A stretch of 64,000 nt of DNA. Origin: Bradyrhizobium sp. AZCC 2176 (GTDB lineage: Bacteria > Pseudomonadota > Alphaproteobacteria > Rhizobiales > Xanthobacteraceae). Below are positions 39,175-48,221 of this stretch, one piece after another. Every line of letters begins with the position of its first letter. The stretch's first letter is position 1. The stretch covers positions 1 through 64,000 of the forward strand of contig NZ_JAZHRX010000001.1 of NCBI RefSeq assembly GCF_036924645.1, given 5' to 3'. Position numbers and translations under genes: made by a program. Below the pieces are notes generated by a model. It was not told where the DNA came from, searched no databases, and saw only the letters and a program-made list of their open reading frames with translations.

Positions 39175-40823
39175 GCGAACAGCCCATGCACGAACCATCT
39201 GACAGGCGCGGGCTCGCCTTCCGCATCGGCCAACTCGCTTTCATAGAGCCCGTCGCGAAAGATCCAGAAGCGCAAGCCCGCTTCGTCCTCGATGCGGAAA
39301 TAATCCCGCGTCGGGCCATCGCCGTTCTGCTTCCACCATTCCATGGCGATGCGTTCGGGCCCCTCCACCCGCACCACCGCATGCGTCACACGCCGCCAGG
39401 TGAACTGATGCGGCGGGCCGTCGGGCACGGTTGCAAACGGCACTTTGATCGGTTCCGGCCTGTCGAACAGCCGCAACGGCCGCAGCGGCGGCTCGCTTTC
39501 GATGCGCTCCGGCCATGCCGCCTGCGCGGCGGCCGTCAGATGATGCTGTGCTGCTACGGCCAGCACAGCGCGTTCGGGAATGTGGGTATCCTGCGGCAGA
39601 TGCACGACGACGCGTTTTCCCCCGATGCGCGCAGCGATGCGGTCGATCAGCGCGGCCAGTTCGTCATTGTCATGCACATTGGCGTCGAGATCGCGCTGCT
39701 GCTGCACCACGATTTCGGTGCGGCTGGCGGACAGCCTGATGAGATCGAAGCCGAAGCCGGGATCGAGGGGATCGTTGAGCGCATCGAGCCGTTCGCGAAA
39801 CAGGCGGTCGATCACCTCTGGCTTCGTCACCGGACGGCCGGTATCGACCGAGATGGTGCGCACCGCGCCGTCGGTGCGGAAGAAACTCGCGTCCAGCCGT
39901 CGCGCGCCCTTGCCCTGTCTGTCCATCGCCGTGACCAGCATGGCAGCGAGCGCAGACAAGTTCATCGCGATCACGGTGTCGGTGGCGACCGGTTCGGGAA
40001 AGCGTTTCTCGACGATGTAATCCGGCAGCGGCTTTCGGGGACTGATCGGCGCATCGCCCTCGCCCAGCGCCTGCTCCAATAGCGTCGTGAAGCCGGCGCC
40101 GAAACGCGCCGTGATCTCGTGACGTCCGCGCGAGGCAACGTCGCCGATGGTTTTCAGGCCGGCGCGGCGCAGGCCGCCGGTGATGGCCTCACCGGCGCCG
40201 AGCGCGGAGACCGGCAGCGGACCGACGGCGCAGGCCTCCTCGCCATCGGCAACGATCTTTCCGGAAGTCTGGCGCGTCAGCGTACGGGCGCAGATCGCGG
40301 TGCTCGCGATCGCGGCGCTGACGGCAAAGCCGCGACGGCTCAGCGCGCCGCACACAATCTGCAGCAGCGCGCGCTCGCCGCCGAACAGATGGGCGCAGCC
40401 GGTGATGTCGAGATAGAGTCCATGCGGCAGATCGAGCGCCACCAGCGGCGTGAAGCGGTCGCACCAGTCGGCGATGTCTTCGAGCGTCTTGCGGTCGGCG
40501 ACTTCGTCGGCGTCGAACACCGTCAGCTCAGGACAGATCGCGCGGGCATTGGCGAGCGGCAGGCCGATCGAGAGGCCGGCATGCACGGCTGTTTCGTCGA
40601 GCGCGTAAATCAGAATGGCGTTGTGCTGCTTGGCGACGACGACGCTGGGGGTTTTATCCAGCTCTTCGTTGTCGCCCGACCTTTTTTTTGACGCGTTTTC
40701 TTCACGCGAACCGGTACCCACTTCGCTTGAAAACGCTATGTGCTTGCGCTTGATGCGGTCGATGGGCAGGCGTGGCAGCCACAGGCTGAGGATACGCCGA
40801 CGGTTCTCTGAAAAGGCACTCAT
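39171..40823 (-). CDS. imuB: ImuB, catalytically inactive Y-family polymerase-like protein
   Basis: A 550-residue ImuB. The N-terminus RRRILSLWLPRLPIDRIKR, the fingers/palm segment FTPLVALDLPHGLYLDITGCAHLFGGE and the C-terminal WWKQNGDGPTRDYFRIEDEAGLRFWIFRDG blocks are typical. ImuB proteins lack the catalytic acidic residues and bridge ImuA, the sliding clamp and DnaE2. The ATG at 40823 matches the family; its first 122 bases overlap imuA in another frame. Residues about 29-45 (FSSEVGTGSREENASK) come from an inserted repeat at 40690-40737 in the loop before PSVVVAK. Confidence 0.95.
   Translation of the reverse strand: MSAFSENRRRILSLWLPRLPIDRIKRKHIAFSSEVGTGSREENASKKRSGDNEELDKTPSVVVAKQHNAILIYALDETAVHAGLSIGLPLANARAICPELTVFDADEVADRKTLEDIADWCDRFTPLVALDLPHGLYLDITGCAHLFGGERALLQIVCGALSRRGFAVSAAIASTAICARTLTRQTSGKIVADGEEACAVGPLPVSALGAGEAITGGLRRAGLKTIGDVASRGRHEITARFGAGFTTLLEQALGEGDAPISPRKPLPDYIVEKRFPEPVATDTVIAMNLSALAAMLVTAMDRQGKGARRLDASFFRTDGAVRTISVDTGRPVTKPEVIDRLFRERLDALNDPLDPGFGFDLIRLSASRTEIVVQQQRDLDANVHDNDELAALIDRIAARIGGKRVVVHLPQDTHIPERAVLAVAAQHHLTAAAQAAWPERIESEPPLRPLRLFDRPEPIKVPFATVPDGPPHQFTWRRVTHAVVRVEGPERIAMEWWKQNGDGPTRDYFRIEDEAGLRFWIFRDGLYESELADAEGEPAPVRWFVHGLFA
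40690..40737. repeat. family B palindromic repeat inside imuB and the end of imuA
   Basis: A 48-base element with GCGTTTTC and GAAAACGC ends, nearly identical to 32816-32864. It is in frame in imuB (16 codons) and at the same time supplies the last ~12 codons and the stop (40702-40704) of the overlapping imuA frame. Confidence 0.88.
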
Positions 40824-41508
40824 CACATTTCCATTCCATGATCCAGCGGCCGACCGGGCCATGACGGTTACGAACAAGCTGCGCGTCGAACACGGGCGCG
40901 CCCCAGGCGTGCCAGGGTACAGACGGCGGCGAATGCGCCGCGCGCACGATCCATCTGGTTTCCGCGGTCGAAGGCCGCGGCTCCGCCGCCATCCGCAGCA
41001 GCAGCGCGGTGACGCCGGAGGCTTGCGCGGCCAGCGTGAGCTTGCGGCTGGCGACGAGATCGAGCTGACGCGCCTGCCCCCAGACTTCCAGCACGACGGC
41101 GCCGAGCGCATCGCAGGCCAGCGCATCCGCGGCGGTCCGCAACGCGGCGTCGGTATCGGGCGCGCGCACGGTCACGAGCAGCCGCGGATCGAGACCCAGC
41201 TCGCAAAGCCCGCTCATCGACAGCGCACCCGATTCAATTTCCGAAAAGTCCTGCCGCACCCAGACCAGCGGCCGGCGCGGCGATACCCTTCCCGCGAGCC
41301 CTGCGATGAATCCGGTCGCCGCCGCGCTCTGGTGGCCCTCGGCGAACACTTCATGCACCACGGCGAGCGCAAACCCGCCGTGCAGCACAGAATCCGCTGC
41401 CGCATGGCCAAGAGCGACCTTGTTGAGATCATGCGCATCGCCATGCGTCTCGATCCGCTCGATGCTCCCGCGCAAAGTTGCAAGCGTGCTTGTGCGTGCG
41501 GTGCTCAT
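40702..41508 (-). CDS. imuA: ImuA, SOS mutagenesis accessory protein
   Basis: A 268-residue RecA/SulA-like protein. HGGFALAVVHEVFAEGHQSAAATGFIAGLAGR and RRPLVWVRQDFSEIESGALSMSGLCELGLDPRLLVTVRAPD are the conserved blocks, and RWIMEWKCDECLFREP is the usual ImuA end region. It is the first gene of imuA-imuB-dnaE2. A GTTC-N7-GTTC LexA box lies 67 bases upstream. Its last residues derive from a dispersed repeat, so the natural C-terminus has been altered. Confidence 0.93.
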   Translation of the reverse strand: MSTARTSTLATLRGSIERIETHGDAHDLNKVALGHAAADSVLHGGFALAVVHEVFAEGHQSAAATGFIAGLAGRVSPRRPLVWVRQDFSEIESGALSMSGLCELGLDPRLLVTVRAPDTDAALRTAADALACDALGAVVLEVWGQARQLDLVASRKLTLAAQASGVTALLLRMAAEPRPSTAETRWIVRAAHSPPSVPWHAWGAPVFDAQLVRNRHGPVGRWIMEWKCDECLFREPSAYPQPVAATPAHRPHQAQAHSVFKRSGYRFA

Positions 41509-41574
41509 GCCCCGCTCCTTAGAAATTTTGGCCTTTACCGCTTCTTCCCGAGTGAACCCGCGGCTGGCTCATTT

Positions 41575-41589
41575 GTTCATGATATGTTC
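41575..41589. promoter_or_regulatory. LexA-type SOS box between imuA and udgX
   Basis: GTTC (41575-41578), seven bases, GTTC (41586-41589): an exact match to the alphaproteobacterial LexA operator. It is 67 bases upstream of imuA (minus) and 166 bases upstream of the UdgX fusion gene (plus), so it may control both. Confidence 0.85.
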
Positions 41590-41754
41590 TAATATAAAGC
41601 TAACCGGCCCGGCGGAGTCAATCAGGATCGACACTTTGGCGATTCATGAACGGAATCAAAGGGATTCAATGATGGATGTGCAATTTGAAATAGAAATCAT
41701 GGTGGATGCCAACCTCGTACGCGGCATCCGCAGAACGAGAATGGAGAGTGCCGC

Positions 41755-43221
41755 ATGCACCACATCACCCTCGATAGCGAAACCGATTTCGATGGCTGGC
41801 GCAAAGCCGCCCGCGCGCTGGCACTGAACAATGTAAACCCCTCCGACGTGACGTGGCGCGTGGCTGATGATGCGCCCGAACTGTTCGAGCCGGCGGCGCC
41901 GCCGCTCGATCCGCCACATGGCACCTTCAACGTATCGGCCAGGTTCGTCGAACTGGCAGAGATCGCGATCCTGCACCGCAACCCTGAACGGTTCGCCCTG
42001 CTCTACCGCCTGCTATGGCGGTTGCGGCACAACCACGATCTGCTCGATCTCGCGACCGATCCTGACGTGGCCGAGGTCGCCGCCATGGCCAAAGCCGTGC
42101 GTCGCGACGAGCACAAGATGCATGCCTTTGTCCGCTTCCGCGAAGTCGGCCGCGAGAAGTCTCACTTCGTCGCCTGGTTCGAGCCGGAGCACCACATCGT
42201 CGAACTGGCCGCGCCGTTTTTCGCGCGCCGTTTCGCCGACATGCCCTGGTCGATCCTGACGCCGGATGTCTGCGCGCATTGGGACGGCCATGCCGTCTCG
42301 ATCACGCCGGGGGTCGCCAAGAGCGAGAAGCCGACCCAAGACCGGCTGGAGGAAACCTGGCGGCGCTACTACGCCAGCACTTTCAATCCTGTGCGACTGA
42401 AAGTGCAGGCCATGCGTAAGGAGATGCCCCGGAAATACTGGCGGAACCTCCCGGAGGCCTCATTGATTAAACCCCTGATCGAAGGCGCCGGACGTACCGC
42501 CAGCGCGATGACCGCGAACGCGGCGACCGAACCGCACAGGCCGCCGAAGCGGCTGGAACCGCCCAAGGAAAGCGACAGGGAAAGCGACAAGGAAAACAAA
42601 ATGGCCCGCAAACAGGCAGACGATCTTGAAACGCTGCGTGAGGAAGCCGCCGATTGCCGCGCCTGTCATCTTTACAAGCATGCGACCCAGACCGTGTTCG
42701 GCGAAGGCCGGCAAACAGCACGGATCATGCTGGTCGGCGAGCAGCCCGGCGACAAGGAAGATCTCGCCGGAAAACCTTTCGTAGGGCCCGCGGGGTCGAT
42801 GCTCGACCGCGCGCTGGAAGAAGCCGGGATCGATCGCCGTACAGTCTACGTCACCAATGCGGTCAAGCATTTCAAGTTCGTGCCGCGCGGAAAGATCCGC
42901 CTGCACCAGAAGCCGAACACGCCGGAGATCAAGGCATGCCGGCAGTGGTACGAACGCGAACTTGCCGCGATCAAACCCGAACTGGTGGTGGCGATGGGGG
43001 CCACCGCGGCGCAAAGCGTGTTCGGGAAAATTACGCCGATCAACAAGAACCGCGGCCATCCAATCGATCTCGATGATGGAACCAGGGCGCTGGTGACGGT
43101 GCACCCGTCCTATCTGTTGCGATTGCCGGACGCAGAAGCCAAGGAACGCGAATACCGGCGCTTCGTCCAGGACCTCAAAATAGCCGCCGACGTGCTGCGA
43201 AAATCAGCCCATGCGGCCTGA
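41755..43221 (+). CDS. DUF4130 - UdgX uracil-DNA cross-linking fusion protein
   Basis: A 488-residue two-part protein. Residues about 1-240 are the DUF4130/TIGR03915-type DNA metabolism domain (ITLDSETDFDGWRKAARALALNNVNP...FARRFADMPWSILTPDVCAHWDG). Residues about 285-485 are a UDG-superfamily UdgX domain with MLVGEQPGDKEDLAGKPFVGPAG and VHPSYLLRLPD. UdgX proteins cross-link to uracil in DNA through a histidine in a KRRIH loop; here the loop reads GKIRLH with the histidine near residue 384. GGAGAG lies before the ATG. It is divergent from imuA and shares the LexA box. The radical SAM partner usual for this pair is not in the window. Confidence 0.92.
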   Translation: MHHITLDSETDFDGWRKAARALALNNVNPSDVTWRVADDAPELFEPAAPPLDPPHGTFNVSARFVELAEIAILHRNPERFALLYRLLWRLRHNHDLLDLATDPDVAEVAAMAKAVRRDEHKMHAFVRFREVGREKSHFVAWFEPEHHIVELAAPFFARRFADMPWSILTPDVCAHWDGHAVSITPGVAKSEKPTQDRLEETWRRYYASTFNPVRLKVQAMRKEMPRKYWRNLPEASLIKPLIEGAGRTASAMTANAATEPHRPPKRLEPPKESDRESDKENKMARKQADDLETLREEAADCRACHLYKHATQTVFGEGRQTARIMLVGEQPGDKEDLAGKPFVGPAGSMLDRALEEAGIDRRTVYVTNAVKHFKFVPRGKIRLHQKPNTPEIKACRQWYERELAAIKPELVVAMGATAAQSVFGKITPINKNRGHPIDLDDGTRALVTVHPSYLLRLPDAEAKEREYRRFVQDLKIAADVLRKSAHAA

Positions 43222-43235
43222 ATTCCGCCAATCCG

Positions 43236-43285
43236 GCAGCCGCAACTTCTAGTGAAATATGCAGCCGCAATTTCTGGTGAAATAT
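43236..43285. repeat. 25-base tandem direct repeat, two copies
   Basis: GCAGCCGCAACTTCTAGTG-AAATAT followed at once by GCAGCCGCAATTTCTGGTG-AAATAT, with two mismatches. It lies 14 bases after the UdgX stop. Confidence 0.9.
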
Positions 43286-43606
43286 GACGGGAAAAATTGA
43301 CAATCGCGTTTGCAACCATTAATTGATAAATGACACAATCGCATTCTCAAGGGAATGTGGGACGTCTGGTACGGCATGATGTCCCATACGGTCGACGCGC
43401 TGCGCGGGTCCCCTTCAGCCCCGGCACCGTGCAGCGCGCGACCTTTCTTCAAGATCAAGCCGAAGCGGTCCACCTGGGCTACTCAACTTTTTCGAAGTGA
43501 TCGCGCAACGATCGCCGCCGGCCTGTCCATCCGCTGAACCGACAAATCAGTTGAAGCGGCAAGCACTCGCTTCAGGCGAGACATCTTCACGTCCCTGCTG
43601 AGCGGC

Positions 43607-43642
43607 AAATAAAGAAGGCCTGTATTGGGGATACAGACCTTC
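43607..43642 (-). terminator. probable rho-independent terminator of the first M20 gene
   Basis: On the minus strand GAAGGTCTGTAT and ATACAGGCCTTC pair with one mismatch around a five-base loop, then CTTTATTT follows. It is about 57 bases after the stop at 43700. Confidence 0.6.
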
Positions 43643-43699
43643 GTTGATGTGCATTCGAACTTCACGTGCGATGGAAGTTCAAGAGAGAAGCAAGGTGAG

Positions 43700-44872
43700 T
43701 TACGCCGCCGCCAGCTTGTTCTCGACCAGCTTGATCCAGTACGAGGTGCCGTACACGATCGCCTCGTCGTTGAAATCATAGGCGGGGTGATGGAGCCCGG
43801 CGCTGTCGCCGTTGCCGCAGAAGATGAAGGCGCCCGGCCGCGCCTCCAGCATATAGGAAAAATCTTCGGCGCCCATCAGCGGCGGCATCTCGTGGACGTT
43901 CTGGGCGCCGGCCACTTCCTTGGCCACCTGCGTGGCGAAGTCGGTCTGCTCGGCATGGTTCTTGGTCACGGGATAGCCGCGCTCGTAAACCAGATCGACT
44001 TTGGCGCCGGTCATTTTGGCTACGCCCTCACACACCTCGCGTACCCGCTTCTCGACCGTTTCGCGAACTTCCGGCGTCAGCGTCCGCACCGTGCCCCTGA
44101 GTTCGGCGGTTTGCGGGATCACGTTGCGAGCGTTGCCGGCATGGAATTCGCAGATTGAGATCACAGCCGACTCCAGCGGATCGATGGTCCGCGAGACGAT
44201 CGATTGCAGGGCGGTGATCAACTGCGAGCCGACCAGCACGGAATCGATGCACTTGTTCGGGCGCGCGGCGTGGCCGCCGAGGCCCTCGATCTTGATGTCG
44301 ATCGAGTCGGTCGCCGCCATGACAGGACCGGACCGGATGGCAAAGGAGCCGACCGGAATCCCCGGGCCGTTATGCATGCCGTAGACCTGCTCGATGCCGA
44401 ACCGGTCCATCAGTCCGTCCTTGATCATGGCGTCGGCGCCCGCACCGCCCTCCTCGGCCGGCTGAAAGATCACGACCGCGTCGCCGGCGAAATTCCGGGT
44501 CTCGGCGAGATAGCGCGCTGCACCCAAAAGCATCGCGGTGTGGCCGTCATGGCCGCAGGCGTGCATCAGGCCCGGCGTCTTGGAGGCATGGGGCAGATTG
44601 GTCGCCTCCTCGATAGGCAGCGCGTCCATGTCGGCGCGAAGCCCGATTACCCTGATCTCGCCTCTGCCAGGCTGCTTGCCCTTGATGACGCCGACGACGC
44701 CGGTGCGGCCAAGGCCGGTCGCCACCTCGTCGCAGCCGAATTCGCGCAAGCGGTCCGCCACGAATGCTGCAGTGCGGTGGACATCGTACAGCAATTCGGG
44801 ATGTTCATGGATGTCACGGCGCCAGGCCTGGATATCGGATTGCAGATCGGCGACGCGGTTGACGATGGGCAT
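43700..44872 (-). CDS. M20-family amidohydrolase (hippurate hydrolase-like)
   Basis: A 390-residue metallopeptidase-like amidohydrolase. Metal-site motifs are visible as HACGHDGHTAMLLGAARYLAE and FQPAEEGGAGADAMI, and DIHEHPELLYDVHRTAAFVA opens the M20D fold. Members remove acyl groups from N-acyl amino acids or cleave indole-amino acid conjugates in the cytoplasm. It is a close tandem paralogue of the gene at 45031. The substrate is unknown. Confidence 0.94.
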   Translation of the reverse strand: MPIVNRVADLQSDIQAWRRDIHEHPELLYDVHRTAAFVADRLREFGCDEVATGLGRTGVVGVIKGKQPGRGEIRVIGLRADMDALPIEEATNLPHASKTPGLMHACGHDGHTAMLLGAARYLAETRNFAGDAVVIFQPAEEGGAGADAMIKDGLMDRFGIEQVYGMHNGPGIPVGSFAIRSGPVMAATDSIDIKIEGLGGHAARPNKCIDSVLVGSQLITALQSIVSRTIDPLESAVISICEFHAGNARNVIPQTAELRGTVRTLTPEVRETVEKRVREVCEGVAKMTGAKVDLVYERGYPVTKNHAEQTDFATQVAKEVAGAQNVHEMPPLMGAEDFSYMLEARPGAFIFCGNGDSAGLHHPAYDFNDEAIVYGTSYWIKLVENKLAAA

Positions 44873-45030
44873 GGGAATTCTCTGGCCTCAAAGGTTGGAA
44901 CGCTAGGGCTTCTGTAGCATGCAAGCGGCGGTCCACCCAGCACTCTGCCGCAGAGCCCCCATCCAGGTGCGTTGGCCGACCAGGGCTGGGAAAGCCCGGT
45001 GAAGCCTTAGCCCGGCAAAGCTTTGGGCGG

Positions 45031-46203
45031 TTACGCGGCCAGCGTGTTCTCGACCAGCTTGATCCAGTAAGAGGTGCCGAACACGATCGCCTCGTCGTTG
45101 AAATTGTAGGCGGGGTGATGGAGCCCTGCGCTGTCGCCGTTGCCGCAGAAGATCAGCGCACCCGGCCGCTGCTCCAGCATGAAGGCGAAATCCTCGCCGG
45201 CCATCAGCGGTGGCATCACATGCACATTGGCATCGCCGGCGATGTCTCTGGCTGCCCGCGTCGCGACATCCGTCTGCTGGCTATGGTTGACCGTTACCGG
45301 ATAGCCGTGGGTGTACTCCAGATCGATCCTGGCGCCCGTGATCTGCGCCACGCCGGCGACGACCTCGCGGACCCGCCTTTCCACCATTTTCCGCACTTCG
45401 CCGTTCAGGGTGCGGACGGTACCCTTCAGCTCAGCGGTTTGCGGAATCACATTACGGGCGCAGCCGGCGTGAAATTCGCACATCGAAATGACCGCCGATT
45501 CCAGCGGATCGACGCTGCGCGACACGATCGACTGCAGCGCCGTGATCAACTGCGCGCCGACCAGAACGGAATCGATGGATTTGTGCGGCTGTGCGGCGTG
45601 GCCACCGCGCCCCTCGATCTTGATGATGACGGCATCGCCTCCGGCCATGATCGGACCGGGCCGAAGCGCAAACGCGCCGACCGGAATGCCCGGGCCGTTA
45701 TGCATGCCGTAGACCTGCTCGATGCCGAAACGGTCCATCAGCCCGTCCTTGATCATTGCGACGGCGCCCGCGCCGCCCTCTTCGGCCGGCTGGAAGATCA
45801 CGACTGCATCGCCTGCGAAATTGCGGGTCTCGGCGAGATAGCGCGCCGCCCCCAGCAGCATGGCGGTGTGGCCGTCATGGCCGCAGGCATGCATCAGGCC
45901 CTTCGTTTTGGAAACGTAAGGCAGATTGGTCGCCTCCTCGATCGGCAGCGCGTCCATATCCGCCCGCAGCCCGATGACCTTCACGTCACCCGTGCCGGCG
46001 GGCCGGTTGCCCTTGATGACGCCGACGACGCCGGTGCGGCCGATACCGGTAATAACCTCGTCGCAGCCGAATTCCCGCAGACGAGCCGCCACCAATGCCG
46101 CAGTGCGGTGCACGTCGTAGAGCAGTTCCGGGTGTTGATGAATATCCCGGCGCCAGGCCTGGATATCGGGTTGGAACTCGGCGACGCGGTTGACAATGGG
46201 CAT
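45031..46203 (-). CDS. M20-family amidohydrolase (tandem paralogue)
   Basis: A 390-residue protein of exactly the same length as the previous gene and largely the same sequence (DIHQHPELLYDVHRTAALVA, HACGHDGHTAMLLGAARYLAE, FQPAEEGGAGAVAMI). The start at 46203 (MPIVNRVAEF) matches its twin; a longer open frame upstream is spurious. Both copies have the same TGTAGCATGCAAG box about 40 bases before the start, so promoter and gene were duplicated together. It is divergent from the GMC oxidoreductase. Confidence 0.94.
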   Translation of the reverse strand: MPIVNRVAEFQPDIQAWRRDIHQHPELLYDVHRTAALVAARLREFGCDEVITGIGRTGVVGVIKGNRPAGTGDVKVIGLRADMDALPIEEATNLPYVSKTKGLMHACGHDGHTAMLLGAARYLAETRNFAGDAVVIFQPAEEGGAGAVAMIKDGLMDRFGIEQVYGMHNGPGIPVGAFALRPGPIMAGGDAVIIKIEGRGGHAAQPHKSIDSVLVGAQLITALQSIVSRSVDPLESAVISMCEFHAGCARNVIPQTAELKGTVRTLNGEVRKMVERRVREVVAGVAQITGARIDLEYTHGYPVTVNHSQQTDVATRAARDIAGDANVHVMPPLMAGEDFAFMLEQRPGALIFCGNGDSAGLHHPAYNFNDEAIVFGTSYWIKLVENTLAA

Positions 46204-46431
46204 GGAGATAACAGGCTTTCCGGGGTTGAATGCTTCTGCTCCTGTAGCATGCAAGGGACGGTCCAACCAACGCACCGCGCGGTCTCCCCGCCCAGCCGTC
46301 AGGGCCGGGCTTGTCCCGGCCAGCCGCGTCTGACTAATAGGCGAAAAGACGTGGATGCCCGGCACATCTGGCGCGAAGACGCGCTTCGCGCTTTTGCCCG
46401 GGCATGACGATAACTGACGAACGGGCGGATA

Positions 46432-48051
46432 ATGCCGAAGCGGCTTGAAGGTGATTTCGACTATATCGTGGTTGGCGCAGGGACAGCCGGCTGCATCATG
46501 GCCAACCGGCTGTCGGCCGATCCGAAAAACCGCGTGCTGCTGCTGGAAGCCGGCGGCAACGACAACTGGATCTGGTTTCACATCCCGGTCGGCTATCTCT
46601 TTGCGATCGGCAATCCCCGTTCGGACTGGATGTTCAGGACCGAGCCGGAGCCCGGGCTCAATGGCCGGTCGCTCGCCTATCCCCGCGGCAAGGTGATCGG
46701 CGGCTCCTCCGCCATCAACGCCATGATCTCGATGCGGGGGCAGGCAGCCGATTACGACCACTGGCGGCAACTCGGCCTGGCCGGCTGGGGCTATGACGAC
46801 GTGCGGCCGCTGTTCAAGCGGCTCGAGGACCATTTCCTCGGGGAAAGCGAACATCACGGCACCGGCGGCGGCTGGCGCATCGAGGCGCCGCGGCTATCCT
46901 GGGCCATTCTCGACGCGGTCGGCGACGCCGCCGAGGAAATGGGCATCAAGCGCATTGCCGATTTCAACACCGGCGACAATGAGGGCGTGAGCTATTTCCA
47001 CGTCAACCAGAAGCGCGGCCGGCGCTGGTCTTCGGCGCGCGGTTTCCTCAAGCCGGTGCTGAACCGCAGCAATTTGCGGCTGGAAAAGAACGTGCTGGTC
47101 GACCGGCTCATCGTCGAGAACCGCCGTGCGGTCGGCGTGCGCTTCCAGCAAGGCAATGAAGTGGTCGAGGCCCGCACCAAGGGCGAAGTGGTTTTGTGCG
47201 CGGGATCAATTGGATCGACGCAGGTGCTGCACCGGTCCGGCATCGGGCCGGCCGACTGGCTGTCGCCGCTCGGCATCGATGTCGTGCTCGACAGACCGGG
47301 CGTCGGGCGCAATTTGCAGGACCATCTGCAGCAGCGCGCAATCTACAAGGTCGAGGGCGTGCGTACGCTGAACGAGACCTATTACAACCTGGTCCGGCGC
47401 GGCATGATGGGGCTCGACTACGCGTTCCGCCGCCGCGGGCCGCTGACCATGGCGCCATCGCAGCTCGGCATCTTCACCCGCTCCGATTCACGCCGCGCGC
47501 GCGCCAACATCCAGTTCCACGTGCAGCCGCTGTCGCTCGACAAGTTCGGCGATCCCCTGCATCGTTTTCCCGCCATCACCGTCAGCGCCTGCAATCTGCA
47601 GCCGACCTCGCGCGGCACCGTGCGCATCCGCTCGGCAAAGCCGGATGAGGCGCCCTCGATCGCGCCGAATTATCTCTCGACCGACGACGACCGCCAGGTC
47701 GCGGCCGACGCCATCCGCACCACGCGGCGGCTGATGAAGCAGAAGCGGCTCGAACGCTATCGCCCGCTAGAATACCTGCCCGGTCCCAGCGTCGGCGACG
47801 ACGACGCTTCGCTGGCGAAAGCCGCCGGCGATATCGGCACCACGATCTTCCATCCGGTGGGGACGGCGAAGATGGGCATGGCGAACGATCCGATGGCGGT
47901 CGTCGACGAACGGCTGCGCTTCTACGGCATCGCCGGGCTGCGCGTGGCGGATGCGTCGGTGATGCCGACGATCACATCCGGTAACACCAATACGCCTACC
48001 GCGATGATCGCGGAGAAAGGTGCTGCAATGATTCTGGAGGATGCGCGCTGA
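46432..48051 (+). CDS. GMC-family FAD oxidoreductase (choline/alcohol dehydrogenase-like)
   Basis: A 539-residue GMC flavoenzyme. DYIVVGAGTAGCIMANRLSADPKNRVLLLEAG is the N-terminal FAD site, YPRGKVIGGSSAINAMISMRG the GMC signature 1, and CAGSIGSTQVLHRSGIGP signature 2. The catalytic histidine lies in TTIFHPVGTAKMG and an asparagine in TITSGNTNTPTAMIAEKGA. It oxidises an alcohol of unknown identity. It is divergent from the M20 pair, with which it may share a metabolic role. Confidence 0.95.
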   Translation: MPKRLEGDFDYIVVGAGTAGCIMANRLSADPKNRVLLLEAGGNDNWIWFHIPVGYLFAIGNPRSDWMFRTEPEPGLNGRSLAYPRGKVIGGSSAINAMISMRGQAADYDHWRQLGLAGWGYDDVRPLFKRLEDHFLGESEHHGTGGGWRIEAPRLSWAILDAVGDAAEEMGIKRIADFNTGDNEGVSYFHVNQKRGRRWSSARGFLKPVLNRSNLRLEKNVLVDRLIVENRRAVGVRFQQGNEVVEARTKGEVVLCAGSIGSTQVLHRSGIGPADWLSPLGIDVVLDRPGVGRNLQDHLQQRAIYKVEGVRTLNETYYNLVRRGMMGLDYAFRRRGPLTMAPSQLGIFTRSDSRRARANIQFHVQPLSLDKFGDPLHRFPAITVSACNLQPTSRGTVRIRSAKPDEAPSIAPNYLSTDDDRQVAADAIRTTRRLMKQKRLERYRPLEYLPGPSVGDDDASLAKAAGDIGTTIFHPVGTAKMGMANDPMAVVDERLRFYGIAGLRVADASVMPTITSGNTNTPTAMIAEKGAAMILEDAR

Positions 48052-48221
48052 CGTGCGAGCGAACAAGTCCAGGGTGCGACCAAGTAGGCCAACCTCGCCG
48101 ACTGCAGCCAACCAATGAGACCCAGAGCTGACACCGCACTCGCACGGACGGGAACGGCCGAACGCGAAGCGATGGTCCAACGCGCCGATCCGTCAATCGA
48201 CATCGATCCCGTCGTAGAGGC

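Larger units (their letters stand above)
43222..43699. other. gene-poor intergenic region with tandem repeat and hairpins
   Basis: It contains a two-copy 25-base tandem repeat (43236-43285), an A/T-rich patch to about 43350, and hairpins near the M20 gene end. A 60-residue open frame at 43355 has no ribosome site or family resemblance. Confidence 0.5.

Noticed and set aside
41670..41827. A short open frame just before the UdgX fusion gene that might be the end of the missing radical SAM partner
   Set aside because: It starts with its own ATG, shifts into the UdgX start in another frame and shows no radical SAM features.
43355..43537. A 60-residue open frame in the udgX-M20 intergenic region
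   Set aside because: No ribosome site, no family resemblance, and composition unlike neighbouring proteins.
45031..46857. A 608-residue version of the second M20 protein
   Set aside because: The extra N-terminal part overlaps the divergent GMC gene and has no similarity to the twin; the start at 46203 matches the paralogue exactly.
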